The notes below the pieces were generated by a model that worked only from the letters and a program-made list of their open reading frames with translations, did no database searches and was not told the origin of the DNA. The position numbers and the translations under genes were made by a program. This document shows, one piece after another, positions 7,841 through 14,978 of a stretch of DNA of 20,332 nt. Source of the stretch: JBDTOX01 sp039933015 (lineage in GTDB: Bacteria; Pseudomonadota; Gammaproteobacteria; Burkholderiales; Methylophilaceae); contig JBDTOX010000062.1 of assembly GCA_039933015.1 (NCBI GenBank), forward strand, positions 1 through 20,332. The letters run 5' to 3'. Numbering within the stretch: the first letter of the stretch is position 1; each line of letters starts with the position of its first letter.

Positions 7841-8155
7841 GTTGACCAGTCATTCACTGCGCTCAATGGCGGGCCGGTATTCAAATTCAATGAGGCGGTT
7901 TCGTTTCAGGTCATGTGCGATTCGCAGGATGAAGTGGATCATTACTGGGAAAAGCTATCCGAGGGCGGCGATGAACAGGCGCAGCAATGCGGCTGGCTCA
8001 AGGACAAATACGGCGTGTCATGGCAGATCGTCCCGGCAGTGTTGCCGAAAATGGTCAGCGACGCCGATATGCAGAAGTCGCAGCGGGTCATGCAAGCCCT
8101 GCTGCGCATGAAGAAGCTGGATATAGCCGAACTCGAGCGCGCTTACGCGGGCTAG
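7841..8155 (+). pseudogene. PhnB-like VOC protein, C-terminal fragment
   Basis: From DQSFTALNGGP to the TAG at 8153-8155, this encodes the C-terminal two thirds of a PhnB/3-demethylubiquinone-methyltransferase-like VOC protein: FKFNEAVSFQVMCDSQDEVD, then GWLKDKYGVSWQIVP, and the typical end with a helical 'MKKLDIAELERAYAG'. The first VOC repeat is missing. An ATG at 7775 keeps an open frame of 126 codons, but its first 22 codons are antisense to the TetR fragment, so that product would be chimeric. It is most likely a broken gene, though expression of the chimera cannot be excluded. Confidence 0.7.
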
Positions 8156-8187
8156 CGGCCAGCATAGTTTTTAATTGCACGCATTGC

Positions 8188-8209
8188 CGGAAGCCTGACG
8201 CTTCCGTTT
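8188..8209 (+). terminator. Possible terminator hairpin between VOC fragment and aroG
   Basis: A 7-bp stem, CGGAAGC (8188-8194) with GCTTCCG (8200-8206), closes a 5-base loop, followed on the plus strand by TTTATT. It sits just downstream of the aroG stop on the minus strand, where it lacks a T-run. It could therefore act on plus-strand read-through or protect the aroG 3' end. Confidence 0.4.
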
Positions 8210-9296
8210 ATTCCACTTCCAACTCTTCCTCATGCCTGCGTCGCGCACGCACGCCTTCTGCCAGCACATCCAGCAATTTGATCGTGTCATCCCAGCCCAG
8301 GCAGGGGTCGGTGATGGATTTGCCGTATTCCAGCGTGCAGCCGGGCGTGTGTTCCTGCCTGCCTTCGTTGAGGTGCGATTCCACCATTACGCCCATGATG
8401 CGGTCATCGCCGTTGGCGATCTGGCTGGCAACGCTGGCGGCTACCTCCAGCTGCAGCTTGTACTGCTTGCGGCTGTTGGCATGGGAGCAGTCGATCATGA
8501 CCTTGGCGGCTAAGCCACAAGTGGCAAGTTCATTAGCAGCAGCTTCTACGTGTTTGGCATCGTAGTTGGGCGCCTTGCCGCCGCGCAGGATGATGTGGCA
8601 ATCCTCGTTGCCTGCGGTAGAGACAATGGCCGAATGGCCTGCCTTGGTGACTGACAGGAAATGGTGCGGGCTGGCAGCTGCCTTGATGGCGTCAACCGCA
8701 ATTTTTATATTTCCATCGGTCCCGTTCTTGAAACCCACCGGGCAAGAGAGGCCCGAGGCCAGTTCGCGGTGCACCTGTGACTCTGTAGTACGCGCACCAA
8801 TGGCGCCCCAGCTCACCAGGTCGGCTGTGTACTGCGGCGTGATGGTGTCGAGGAATTCGGTGCCGGCCGGCATGCCGAGTTCGTTTACTTCCAGCAGGAA
8901 TTTCCGCGCCAGTTGCAGGCCTTCGTTGATCCTGAAGCTGCCGTCCAGGTAGGGGTCGTTGATAAGGCCCTTCCAGCCTACGGTGGTGCGCGGCTTCTCG
9001 AAATACACGCGCATCACGATCAGCAGCTCGCGCGCAAGCCGTTCACGCTCACCCAGCAAGCGCTTGGCGAATTCGATGCCTGCGGCATGGTGGTGGATGG
9101 AGCAGGGACCTATGATGACCAGCAGGCGGTCGTCCGCGCTGTGCAGCACACGATGAATGGCAATGCGCGTCGTCAGGATGTTGTCAGTGGTGTCGGCGCT
9201 CGGCTGCAATTCCTCAAGCAGTTTCGAGGGTGGCTGGAGCTCCTTGATTTCCTTGATGCGAACGTCGTCTGTGGCGATTTTTTGGAGCGGGTTCAT
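8208..9296 (-). CDS. aroG: 3-deoxy-7-phosphoheptulonate (DAHP) synthase, class I
   Basis: It condenses phosphoenolpyruvate and erythrose-4-phosphate in the first step of the shikimate pathway. It has 362 residues (E. coli AroG 350) and is colinear with AroG: DDVRIKEIKEL at the N-terminus, GPCSIH with the metal-binding Cys, PRTTVGWKGLINDP, ARTTESQVHRE, GFKNGTDG, IDCSHANS, GVMVESH and YGKSITDPC. The N-terminal Asp-Asp pair and following helix resemble the Phe-regulated AroG type more than AroF, so phenylalanine feedback is a fair inference. The C-terminus carries a short charged Arg/Glu extension. ATG 9296 has no clear Shine-Dalgarno sequence, and the AT-rich leader upstream contains a dyad at 9336-9357. 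It is transcribed alone, away from rlmD. Confidence 0.96.
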   Translation of the reverse strand: MNPLQKIATDDVRIKEIKELQPPSKLLEELQPSADTTDNILTTRIAIHRVLHSADDRLLVIIGPCSIHHHAAGIEFAKRLLGERERLARELLIVMRVYFEKPRTTVGWKGLINDPYLDGSFRINEGLQLARKFLLEVNELGMPAGTEFLDTITPQYTADLVSWGAIGARTTESQVHRELASGLSCPVGFKNGTDGNIKIAVDAIKAAASPHHFLSVTKAGHSAIVSTAGNEDCHIILRGGKAPNYDAKHVEAAANELATCGLAAKVMIDCSHANSRKQYKLQLEVAASVASQIANGDDRIMGVMVESHLNEGRQEHTPGCTLEYGKSITDPCLGWDDTIKLLDVLAEGVRARRRHEEELEVE

Positions 9297-9335
9297 TGAT
9301 TTTATATTTCTGATATGGCGTTTTGATAGCTGATT

Positions 9336-9357
9336 TTACTATGGACTTTTATAGTAA
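9336..9357 (-). promoter_or_regulatory. Dyad symmetry in the aroG leader (possible operator)
   Basis: A perfect 7-bp inverted repeat, TTACTAT and ATAGTAA with an 8-base spacer, lies about 40 bases before the aroG start. Read on the minus strand it contains TATAAA, a possible -10 box. It does not match the TyrR or TrpR boxes I know. Operator function is inferred from position and symmetry only. Confidence 0.4.
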
Positions 9358-9577
9358 TCCGGTTTTGTACAACCATTATCAAAACTTAATGTAGCTAAAT
9401 AATTTTGTTACAACTCGGTTTTTTGCAGCACGCCACAACGCCTTGTTGTATGTGAGCCGAAGAGATGCCGGTACGCGTTTGCCATATCCTGCACTGAAAA
9501 CAGGCATCGCCAAGCAGTGCTTGGGAGGGAAAAGTTGGTGCGGCTTGCCGGCAACTTATGCGGTAAAATTGCGGGTT
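9358..9577. other. Divergent intergenic region aroG / rlmD
   Basis: The left half is AT-rich and should hold the aroG promoter. The right half, from about 9425, is more GC-rich and contains an imperfect inverted repeat (AAGTTG near 9532, CAACTT near 9552) shortly before rlmD. A TAAAAT at 9564-9569 resembles a -10 box but has no -35 partner at 16-18 bases. The frame of rlmD is open upstream to 9443, but I see no homology there. Confidence 0.35.
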
Positions 9578-10888
9578 ATGGAAAATACCATCGCAATTAT
9601 TGAATCCCTGGATCAGGAAGGCCGAGGTGTTGCCCATGTCGAAGGCAAAACCATCTTCATCGCAGGTGCCTTGCCCGGCGAAAAAGTCACTTATCAATCG
9701 ACGCGGCGCAAATCCAGTTATGAGTTTGCAAATGTGGTTGAAATCCTGAAACCATCCAACCTGCGCACCCAGCCCAAATGCCCGCATTTCGGCATGTGCG
9801 GTGGTTGTGCTTTACAGCATCTGGAGTTTTCAGCGCAGGTGGCAGCGAAACAAAGGCTGCTGGAAAATGACCTCTGGCATATCGGCAAGGTCAAGCCGGA
9901 ATCCATGCTGCCGCCTATTTATGGCCCAGCCTGGGGTTACCGCCACAAGGCACGGCTGCGCGTGAAGTATGTACCGCCTAAAGGCCGTGTGCTGGTGGGC
10001 TTCAATGAACGGGCCACACGGTTTGTCGCAGATATGAATAGCTGTGAAGTGTTGCCGCCGCATCTTTCCAGGCTCATCGTTCCGCTGCAGGAATTGATTA
10101 TGCAGTTGACCCTGCGTGACCGCATTCCGCAGATTGAAGTGGCCGTCGGAGAGCATGCAACCGTGCTGGTGTTCCGTATCATGGAGCCCCTGCAGCCGGC
10201 AGACGAGCCGCTATTGCGCGATTTTGCCGATGCCCATGACGTGCAGATATGGACGCAAAGCAAAGGGCCGGACACGGTCTTGCCGTTTTATCCAGTGGAT
10301 GGCGCCAGCCTGAGCTATACATTGCCTGAGTTTGACCTCACTTATCAGTTTAATCCGACAGAGTTCACCCAGGTTAATCCGCACATCAATCGCGTCATGC
10401 TGCGCCGTGCCATGCAATTGCTCAACCCACAGGCAGGCGAGCGTATTGCTGATTTTTTCTGCGGCCTGGGCAACTTCACGCTGCCGATTGCGCGTAGCGG
10501 CGCGTCGGTATTCGGTATGGAAGGTGCTGCGACATTGGTCAAGCGCGCGCGGGAAAGCGCAGATTTGAATGGGCTGGCCGGTCAGGTCAGTTTCAGCGAG
10601 GCAGATTTGTTCAAGATGACGCCGGAAAGCTTGGCCAGCCTGGGCTATTTCGATAAATGGTTGGTCGACCCGCCACGTGATGGCGCCATGACCTTGATTG
10701 AATCGCTGCCCGATAATGGCGCTGGCAGCCCTCAGCGTATCGTTTATGTGTCCTGCAACCCCGCCACGCTGGCGCGGGATGCCGGGCTGCTGGTACAAGC
10801 CAAGGGTTATCGCATGGTGGCCGCGGGGGTCATCAACATGTTCCCGCATACTGCCCATGTGGAGTCGATTGCCATGTTTGAGCGCTAG
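9578..10888 (+). CDS. rlmD: 23S rRNA (uracil-1939-C5)-methyltransferase
   Basis: An SAM-dependent methyltransferase of the RumA/TrmA family that makes m5U1939 in 23S rRNA. It has 436 residues (E. coli 433). The N-terminal TRAM domain (residues ~1-58) is followed by the Fe-S cluster ligands Cys68, Cys74 and Cys77 in CPHFGMCGGC and Cys156 in DMNSCEV. The C-terminal Rossmann domain shows DFFCGLGNFTLP, the base-binding VDPPRDGA and the catalytic Cys393 in VYVSCNPATLARD. The upstream frame is open to 9443, but the TRAM domain fixes the start at ATG 9578; the ribosome-binding site is weak. Its stop overlaps the stop of the convergent glycosylase gene. RlmD rather than RlmC/TrmA is favoured by the complete four-Cys cluster motif and the length. 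Confidence 0.95.
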   Translation: MENTIAIIESLDQEGRGVAHVEGKTIFIAGALPGEKVTYQSTRRKSSYEFANVVEILKPSNLRTQPKCPHFGMCGGCALQHLEFSAQVAAKQRLLENDLWHIGKVKPESMLPPIYGPAWGYRHKARLRVKYVPPKGRVLVGFNERATRFVADMNSCEVLPPHLSRLIVPLQELIMQLTLRDRIPQIEVAVGEHATVLVFRIMEPLQPADEPLLRDFADAHDVQIWTQSKGPDTVLPFYPVDGASLSYTLPEFDLTYQFNPTEFTQVNPHINRVMLRRAMQLLNPQAGERIADFFCGLGNFTLPIARSGASVFGMEGAATLVKRARESADLNGLAGQVSFSEADLFKMTPESLASLGYFDKWLVDPPRDGAMTLIESLPDNGAGSPQRIVYVSCNPATLARDAGLLVQAKGYRMVAAGVINMFPHTAHVESIAMFER

Positions 10889-11406
10889 GCGCTGTTGGCA
10901 GCGGCAAGCAAAACTTTGCTCCAGGTATCGAGTTTCTGCTGAAAATTGAGCGAGGCGTGCGCAGGGCTGGTCGAGGGCAGGCGCTCGTACTGCAGGTGGG
11001 CATAATCCTGCCCCAGCCTGGGCAATACATAACGTTTGTAGGTTTCAGCGGCTTTGCTACCGTTGAAAAACACGTGCGTAACCTTGGCATGAGCCAAATA
11101 GAATGCGCCAAAATCGTTGGGTTCCATCGTGGCCTGAACTATGGCTGAATCCAGGCTGCCCGGACGATGGCATGACATCAGCACATCCCACATGCCGATG
11201 CCATGAGCATTGAGCCGCAAGATACGGTCAGCATAATCCAAATCTCGTCCGGCACCGATTAATGCGCCCATGATTTTCCATAATGTATTCTGCGCATGGG
11301 CATAGTACTGCTGCATTTGCAGCGACTGCTTACCCGGCATGGAGCCCAGAATCAGTACACGCGTATCAGCTGTAGTGGCGGGTGGAAAGCTATAAACTCT
11401 GGTCAC
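10885..11406 (-). CDS. DNA-deoxyinosine/uracil glycosylase, UDG family 6 type
   Basis: A small (173-residue) uracil-DNA-glycosylase-fold protein resembling the family 6 hypoxanthine-DNA glycosylases. It shows LILGSMPGKQSL with QYYAHAQNTLWKIMG, the active-site segment of this family, then GIGMWDVLMSCHRPGSLD, VFFNGSKAAETY and the C-terminal LPSTSPAHAS motif. It would excise hypoxanthine (deaminated adenine) or uracil in base-excision repair. The frame is open through the neighbouring gene, so the start must be chosen: GTG 11406 gives MTRVYSFPP, which fits the family; a TTG at 11418 overlapping the upstream TGA is the alternative. It lies immediately behind the isochorismatase gene and is probably translated by coupling. 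Its TAG stop shares CTAG with rlmD. Confidence 0.85.
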   Translation of the reverse strand: MTRVYSFPPATTADTRVLILGSMPGKQSLQMQQYYAHAQNTLWKIMGALIGAGRDLDYADRILRLNAHGIGMWDVLMSCHRPGSLDSAIVQATMEPNDFGAFYLAHAKVTHVFFNGSKAAETYKRYVLPRLGQDYAHLQYERLPSTSPAHASLNFQQKLDTWSKVLLAAANSA

Positions 11407-11414
11407 CGCGTTGC

Positions 11415-12023
11415 TCAAGCCTGTGAAGTCAATTCCTTTAAAAACTCTATGTGGTTCAGCGGACGCGAGAACATCGGGTAGTTTTTTTCCACCGCAAGGT
11501 TTTGCTCTTCTTCGCTCAGCGTGGCAGTACAGTCTTTGAGTGTGATGACGTTGTAGCCATGCTCGTAGCCGGTGCGCATGGTGGATTCCACACAGCAGTT
11601 GGTGAGAAAGCCACCCAGCGCGATGGTATTGATGCCGCGGCTGCGCAAGATGAAATCGAGGTTGGTGCTGGCAAAGCCGCACAGGCCACGCTTGCCTTCA
11701 ACCACAATGTCCGTGGGCTGTGGCTTAAGAACGTCGGTAATCTCGGCCCCCCATGTGCCCTGGCGGAATGACTGGCTATCCACTACGCCTTTGAGGATGC
11801 CGTATGGGGTGGGCGATAGCTCGCGGTAATCCGGCGTAAATGTAATAGGTACAAAGATGATGGTAGCGCCCGCTGCGCGTGCCTGTTTAACCGTCGCTAC
11901 GGTGTTGGCCAGCATGTTGGTGCTTTGCATCACGCCTTTGACGGCTTCATGCAGCGTGCCGCCTACCGAGGTGAAGTCATTCTGGTATTCGATAAGTACG
12001 AGTGCGGTTTGTGCTGGATTCAT
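11415..12023 (-). CDS. Isochorismatase-like cysteine hydrolase
   Basis: A 202-residue member of the cysteine hydrolase (isochorismatase/nicotinamidase-like) superfamily. The catalytic triad is visible: Asp16 in EYQNDF, Lys111 in EGKRGL and Cys144 in FLTNCCVEST, with the family cis-peptide region GGFLTNC. The end, MFSRPLNHIEFL, is typical of a bacterial subgroup of unknown substrate; these enzymes hydrolyse amides or related C-N and C-O bonds. The start ATG 12023 has GAGGAAA about eight bases upstream. It heads a two-gene minus-strand unit with the DNA glycosylase; I see no functional link between the two. Nicotinamidase is unlikely because I do not see its metal-site His motif. Confidence 0.9.
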   Translation of the reverse strand: MNPAQTALVLIEYQNDFTSVGGTLHEAVKGVMQSTNMLANTVATVKQARAAGATIIFVPITFTPDYRELSPTPYGILKGVVDSQSFRQGTWGAEITDVLKPQPTDIVVEGKRGLCGFASTNLDFILRSRGINTIALGGFLTNCCVESTMRTGYEHGYNVITLKDCTATLSEEEQNLAVEKNYPMFSRPLNHIEFLKELTSQA

Positions 12024-12061
12024 GCGGGTTTCCTCAAACAGTAAGAGTGATGGTCAGGGCT

Positions 12062-12090
12062 ACTATAGGCGATTTAGGCCCGGCTAGAAA
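12062..12090 (-). promoter_or_regulatory. Possible promoter of the isochorismatase-glycosylase unit
   Basis: On the minus strand a TATAGT (complement of 12062-12067) matches the -10 consensus at five of six positions. TTTCTA (complement of 12085-12090), 17 bases away, is only a weak -35. The position, about 40 bases before the ATG at 12023, is suitable. Confidence 0.3.
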
Positions 12091-12159
12091 TACTCATTAT
12101 TAGTGCCTGATTATGACCACAACGTTCATGAAAAAGATCAAATCCAGTAAACTCCGGGC

Positions 12160-13602
12160 ATGACAAGATTTCTCGCGCTAGGGTTGCTGTGCCTGCTATT
12201 TATAGCAGGCTGTGGCAAACCCGACCACCATGCGGAAATCCGTTTCGCAATTGCGCAGGCACCGCTCAATCTGGATCCGCGCTATGCCACGGATGCCGCA
12301 TCCGAGCGCATCAACCGCCTGATTTATCATGCGCTGGTTGGTTTTGACGAGAACTCGAAGCCCGTGCCGGATCTGGCATCCTGGCAAGCACTTAGCCAGA
12401 CGCATTATCGTTTCAGCCTGAGCGCGAAGGGACGACAGTTTCATGACGGTAGCAGGCTGACAGCCACGGATGTGGCTGCAACCTATGCATCGCTTGCAGC
12501 TTTGCGCGACGCCCCGCATGCCGCAGAATTTGCCAATATCGCTGAGGTGCAGGCGCTGGATGCCGACACTGTGGATTTCTATCTGCACCAGCCAGATAAT
12601 GGTTTTCCTGCGCGATTAATCATCGGCATCCTGCCTGCCGGCCAGATTGAAAAAGGCCATGATTTTGCTCACTTGCCCATAGGTAGCGGGCCATTGAAAT
12701 TTGTTTCATGGCGCAGTGCACTCACGCTTGAGCGTATCAATGACAGACAGTTATTCATGCTATTGGAAGTCAAAGACCCAACGGTGCGTGTGCTCAAGCT
12801 GCTGCGTGGCGAAGTTGATTTGCTGCAAGGCGATTTGCCGCCGGAGTTGATACGCTATCTTCGGCAGCAGGCGGTTATTGCAGTGCATGAATCCGCAGGC
12901 GCGAATTTTTCCTATGTGGGCTTTAATCTGCAAGACGCGCAGCTTAAAAACCCCTTAGTGCGCCAGGCGATTGCGCATGCCATCGACCGCCAGGTGATTA
13001 TCCATCACGCACTGGTAGGCGGCAGCCGCGCGTCAGGGGCTATATTGCCGCCGGAACACTGGGCAGGTAATCCAGATTTGCCCGCCTATGCTTACAATCC
13101 CCGGCTGGCGCGCGCATTATTGCAACGGGCCGGCGTGCAGCTGCCGCTGAAACTCACTTACAAAACCTCTACCGATGCGCAGCGCGTGCGGCTTGCCACC
13201 ATAATGCAGGCGCAGATGCGGCCTGCTGGAATCGAGCTGGAAATACGCAGCCTGGATTGGGGCACGTTCTTTGATGACATCAAGCATGGTAAATTTCAGC
13301 TTTATGGCCTGACCTGGGTCGGCATCAAAACGCCGGAAATATACAGGCTGGCCTTCCATAGTGCGGCCATACCGCCGAAAGGCGCAAACCGCGGGCAGTT
13401 GCGTGATGACGATCTGGACAGGCTGATTGAACAAGGCGCTTGGACCAAGGTCACACAAAGAGTAAACCAGCTGTTGCCTTACGTGCCGCTGTGGTATGAA
13501 GGGCAGTTTGTTGCAACAAGACGCGGGCTGATAAATTACGAACTTAAGGCAGATGGTAACTGGGACGGATTAGCCAGTATCAAAAAAACGCATGGAAATT
13601 GA
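12160..13602 (+). CDS. Peptide-type ABC transporter substrate-binding lipoprotein
   Basis: A 480-residue SBP_bac_5 family (Dpp/Opp/MppA-type) solute receptor. The N-terminus is a lipoprotein signal with lipobox IAGC (Cys18), so it is membrane-anchored in the periplasm. Family features are LNLDPRYATDAASERINRLIY, RFSLSAKGRQFHDG, IGSGPLKF, NPLVRQAIAHAIDRQ and the C-terminal VPLWYEGQF. It is the first gene of a tight operon: its last 11 bases overlap the YkuD-type gene, and two permease genes follow. The ligand is likely an oligopeptide; the neighbouring L,D-transpeptidase fold and the nearby nagZ suggest a murein peptide, which is inference. No clear Shine-Dalgarno precedes ATG 12160, and a strong hairpin lies inside the signal-peptide codons. 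Confidence 0.92.
   Translation: MTRFLALGLLCLLFIAGCGKPDHHAEIRFAIAQAPLNLDPRYATDAASERINRLIYHALVGFDENSKPVPDLASWQALSQTHYRFSLSAKGRQFHDGSRLTATDVAATYASLAALRDAPHAAEFANIAEVQALDADTVDFYLHQPDNGFPARLIIGILPAGQIEKGHDFAHLPIGSGPLKFVSWRSALTLERINDRQLFMLLEVKDPTVRVLKLLRGEVDLLQGDLPPELIRYLRQQAVIAVHESAGANFSYVGFNLQDAQLKNPLVRQAIAHAIDRQVIIHHALVGGSRASGAILPPEHWAGNPDLPAYAYNPRLARALLQRAGVQLPLKLTYKTSTDAQRVRLATIMQAQMRPAGIELEIRSLDWGTFFDDIKHGKFQLYGLTWVGIKTPEIYRLAFHSAAIPPKGANRGQLRDDDLDRLIEQGAWTKVTQRVNQLLPYVPLWYEGQFVATRRGLINYELKADGNWDGLASIKKTHGN
12191..12210 (+). promoter_or_regulatory. Strong hairpin in the first codons of the binding-protein gene
   Basis: GCCTGCTA pairs perfectly with TAGCAGGC around a TTTA loop, at codons 11-17. 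In mRNA this 8-bp stem lies about 30 bases after the start codon and could slow translation or affect stability. It may also be simple codon constraint of the LLFIAG stretch. Confidence 0.4.
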
Positions 13603-14074
13603 AATATCAATAGCAAAGCAACACCTGACGGTGCTTAATGAGGCAAGTATGCTGCTTGCCCAGTACCCGATCTCTACCTCGCTCAAGGGGGCGGGGGAGC
13701 AGAAGGGCAGCTACCAGACACCAAGGGGAGTACATGTTGTACGTGCCAAGATTGGAGCTGACCAGCCCATCAATAGTGTATTCGTTGGGCGCCGGCCTAC
13801 CGGTGAGATATGGACACCGGAACTTGGCCTGCAGTACCCGGCGCGCGACTGGATCCTGACGCGCATCCTGTGGCTTTCCGGTTGCGAAGTAGGCATGAAC
13901 CGTCTCGGTAACGTGGATAGCATGCAACGCTACATCTACATCCACGGCACACCGGATAGCGAGCCCATGGGCGAGCCGCAATCACATGGCTGCGTGCGCA
14001 TGCGCAATGCGGATGTGATCGACTTGTTCGAGCTGGTGCCGCTGCACACCCCCGTGTTAATTACCGATGCTTAA
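13592..14074 (+). CDS. L,D-transpeptidase (YkuD) fold protein without signal peptide
   Basis: A 160-residue single-domain YkuD protein. The catalytic signature is complete: His118 in YIHGTPDS and Ser131-His132-Gly133-Cys134 in SHGCVRM, plus SGCEVGMNRLGNVDS. These enzymes cut or form L,D bonds next to meso-diaminopimelate in peptidoglycan, or cleave such peptides. It begins directly with MEIEISIAKQ and shows no signal peptide or membrane anchor, unlike classical periplasmic Ldt enzymes, so a cytoplasmic role on imported peptides is possible. It overlaps the binding-protein gene by 11 bases and the permease gene by 8, so it is translationally coupled inside the transporter operon. This placement is the main clue that the transporter handles cell-wall peptides. 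Confidence 0.92.
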   Translation: MEIEISIAKQHLTVLNEASMLLAQYPISTSLKGAGEQKGSYQTPRGVHVVRAKIGADQPINSVFVGRRPTGEIWTPELGLQYPARDWILTRILWLSGCEVGMNRLGNVDSMQRYIYIHGTPDSEPMGEPQSHGCVRMRNADVIDLFELVPLHTPVLITDA

Positions 14075-14978
14075 GCGATTGCTGGCTGTTATCCCTGTGG
14101 TTTTCGGGGTGCTGCTGCTTACTTTTCTGCTGGTGCATCTGGTGCCGGGCGATCCGGTGGAAGTCATGCTGGGCGAATCCGCCATCGCCGCCGACCGTGC
14201 CCAATTGCGTGCTGATCTTGGCCTTGATCAGCCTTTGGCGGTGCAGTTTGGTGATTACCTCAACAAGCTGGCGCACGGCGATTTTGGCCGTTCCATCCAC
14301 AGCAGTCAGCCCATTTCAGCGCTATTGGCAGAGCGCGTCCCGGCAACTGCAAAACTGGCACTGACAGCGCTTTTGATTGCTTTATGCATTGGCCTGCCAC
14401 TGGGCATTATCGCAGCGCTCAAGGCTGGGCGCTGGCCAGATGGCTTTGCAACCATGCTGAGCCTGACCTTGTCCGCCATGCCGCACTTCTGGCTCGGGCC
14501 TTTGCTCATGCTGGTATTCGCGTTATGGCTAGGCTGGTTGCCGGTGAGCGGTATGGAAAGCGCAACTGCTATCGTGTTGCCGGCGTTGACGCTGGGGTTT
14601 GGTCTGGCTGCCATTCTCACGCGCATGACGCGCGCGAGCCTGCTGGAAGTGCTGCACGAGGATTTCGTGCGTACCGCGCGAGCCAAAGGCTTGCCGGAGC
14701 GCACGGTTATTTTGCGCCATGCCCTGCGTGCAGCCTTGCTCCCGATCGTTACTGTAGTTGGCCTGCAGCTTGGTTCGCTGCTGGCGGGTGCAGTGATTAC
14801 CGAGACTGTGTTCAGTTGGAATGGCGTGGGGCTGCTTTTGGTCGAGTCCATCGAAAAGCGTGATTATCCGGTCACACAGGCTTGCGTGCTGGTCATTGCG
14901 CTGGTGTATGTGCTGGTGAATTTATTGACTGATTTAGCCTATACGCGGCTAGACCCGCGCATCAAGCTTGCCGCATGA
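14067..14978 (+). CDS. ABC transporter permease, DppB/OppB type
   Basis: A 303-residue inner-membrane permease of the binding-protein-dependent peptide class. It has a first transmembrane helix at about 8-28 followed by HLVPGDPVEVMLGE, the classic DppB start. The cytoplasmic EAA loop is seen in DFVRTARAKGLPERTVILRHALR (~207-229), the site that contacts the ATPase. About six hydrophobic helices are recognisable, and the end DLAYTRLDPRIKL is typical of the family. It overlaps the YkuD gene by 8 bases and the next permease by 4 (ATGA). It should pair with the permease at 14975 and the receptor at 12160. It needs an ATPase encoded elsewhere. Confidence 0.95.
   Translation: MLKRLLAVIPVVFGVLLLTFLLVHLVPGDPVEVMLGESAIAADRAQLRADLGLDQPLAVQFGDYLNKLAHGDFGRSIHSSQPISALLAERVPATAKLALTALLIALCIGLPLGIIAALKAGRWPDGFATMLSLTLSAMPHFWLGPLLMLVFALWLGWLPVSGMESATAIVLPALTLGFGLAAILTRMTRASLLEVLHEDFVRTARAKGLPERTVILRHALRAALLPIVTVVGLQLGSLLAGAVITETVFSWNGVGLLLVESIEKRDYPVTQACVLVIALVYVLVNLLTDLAYTRLDPRIKLAA

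Noticed and set aside
10211..10858. A 215-codon open frame on the minus strand
   Set aside because: Antisense to the methyltransferase domain of rlmD; no domain or start signal of its own.
14306..14851. A 181-codon open frame on the minus strand, and similar frames opposite the permeases
   Set aside because: Antisense shadows of membrane-protein genes with Leu-rich codons; no motifs.
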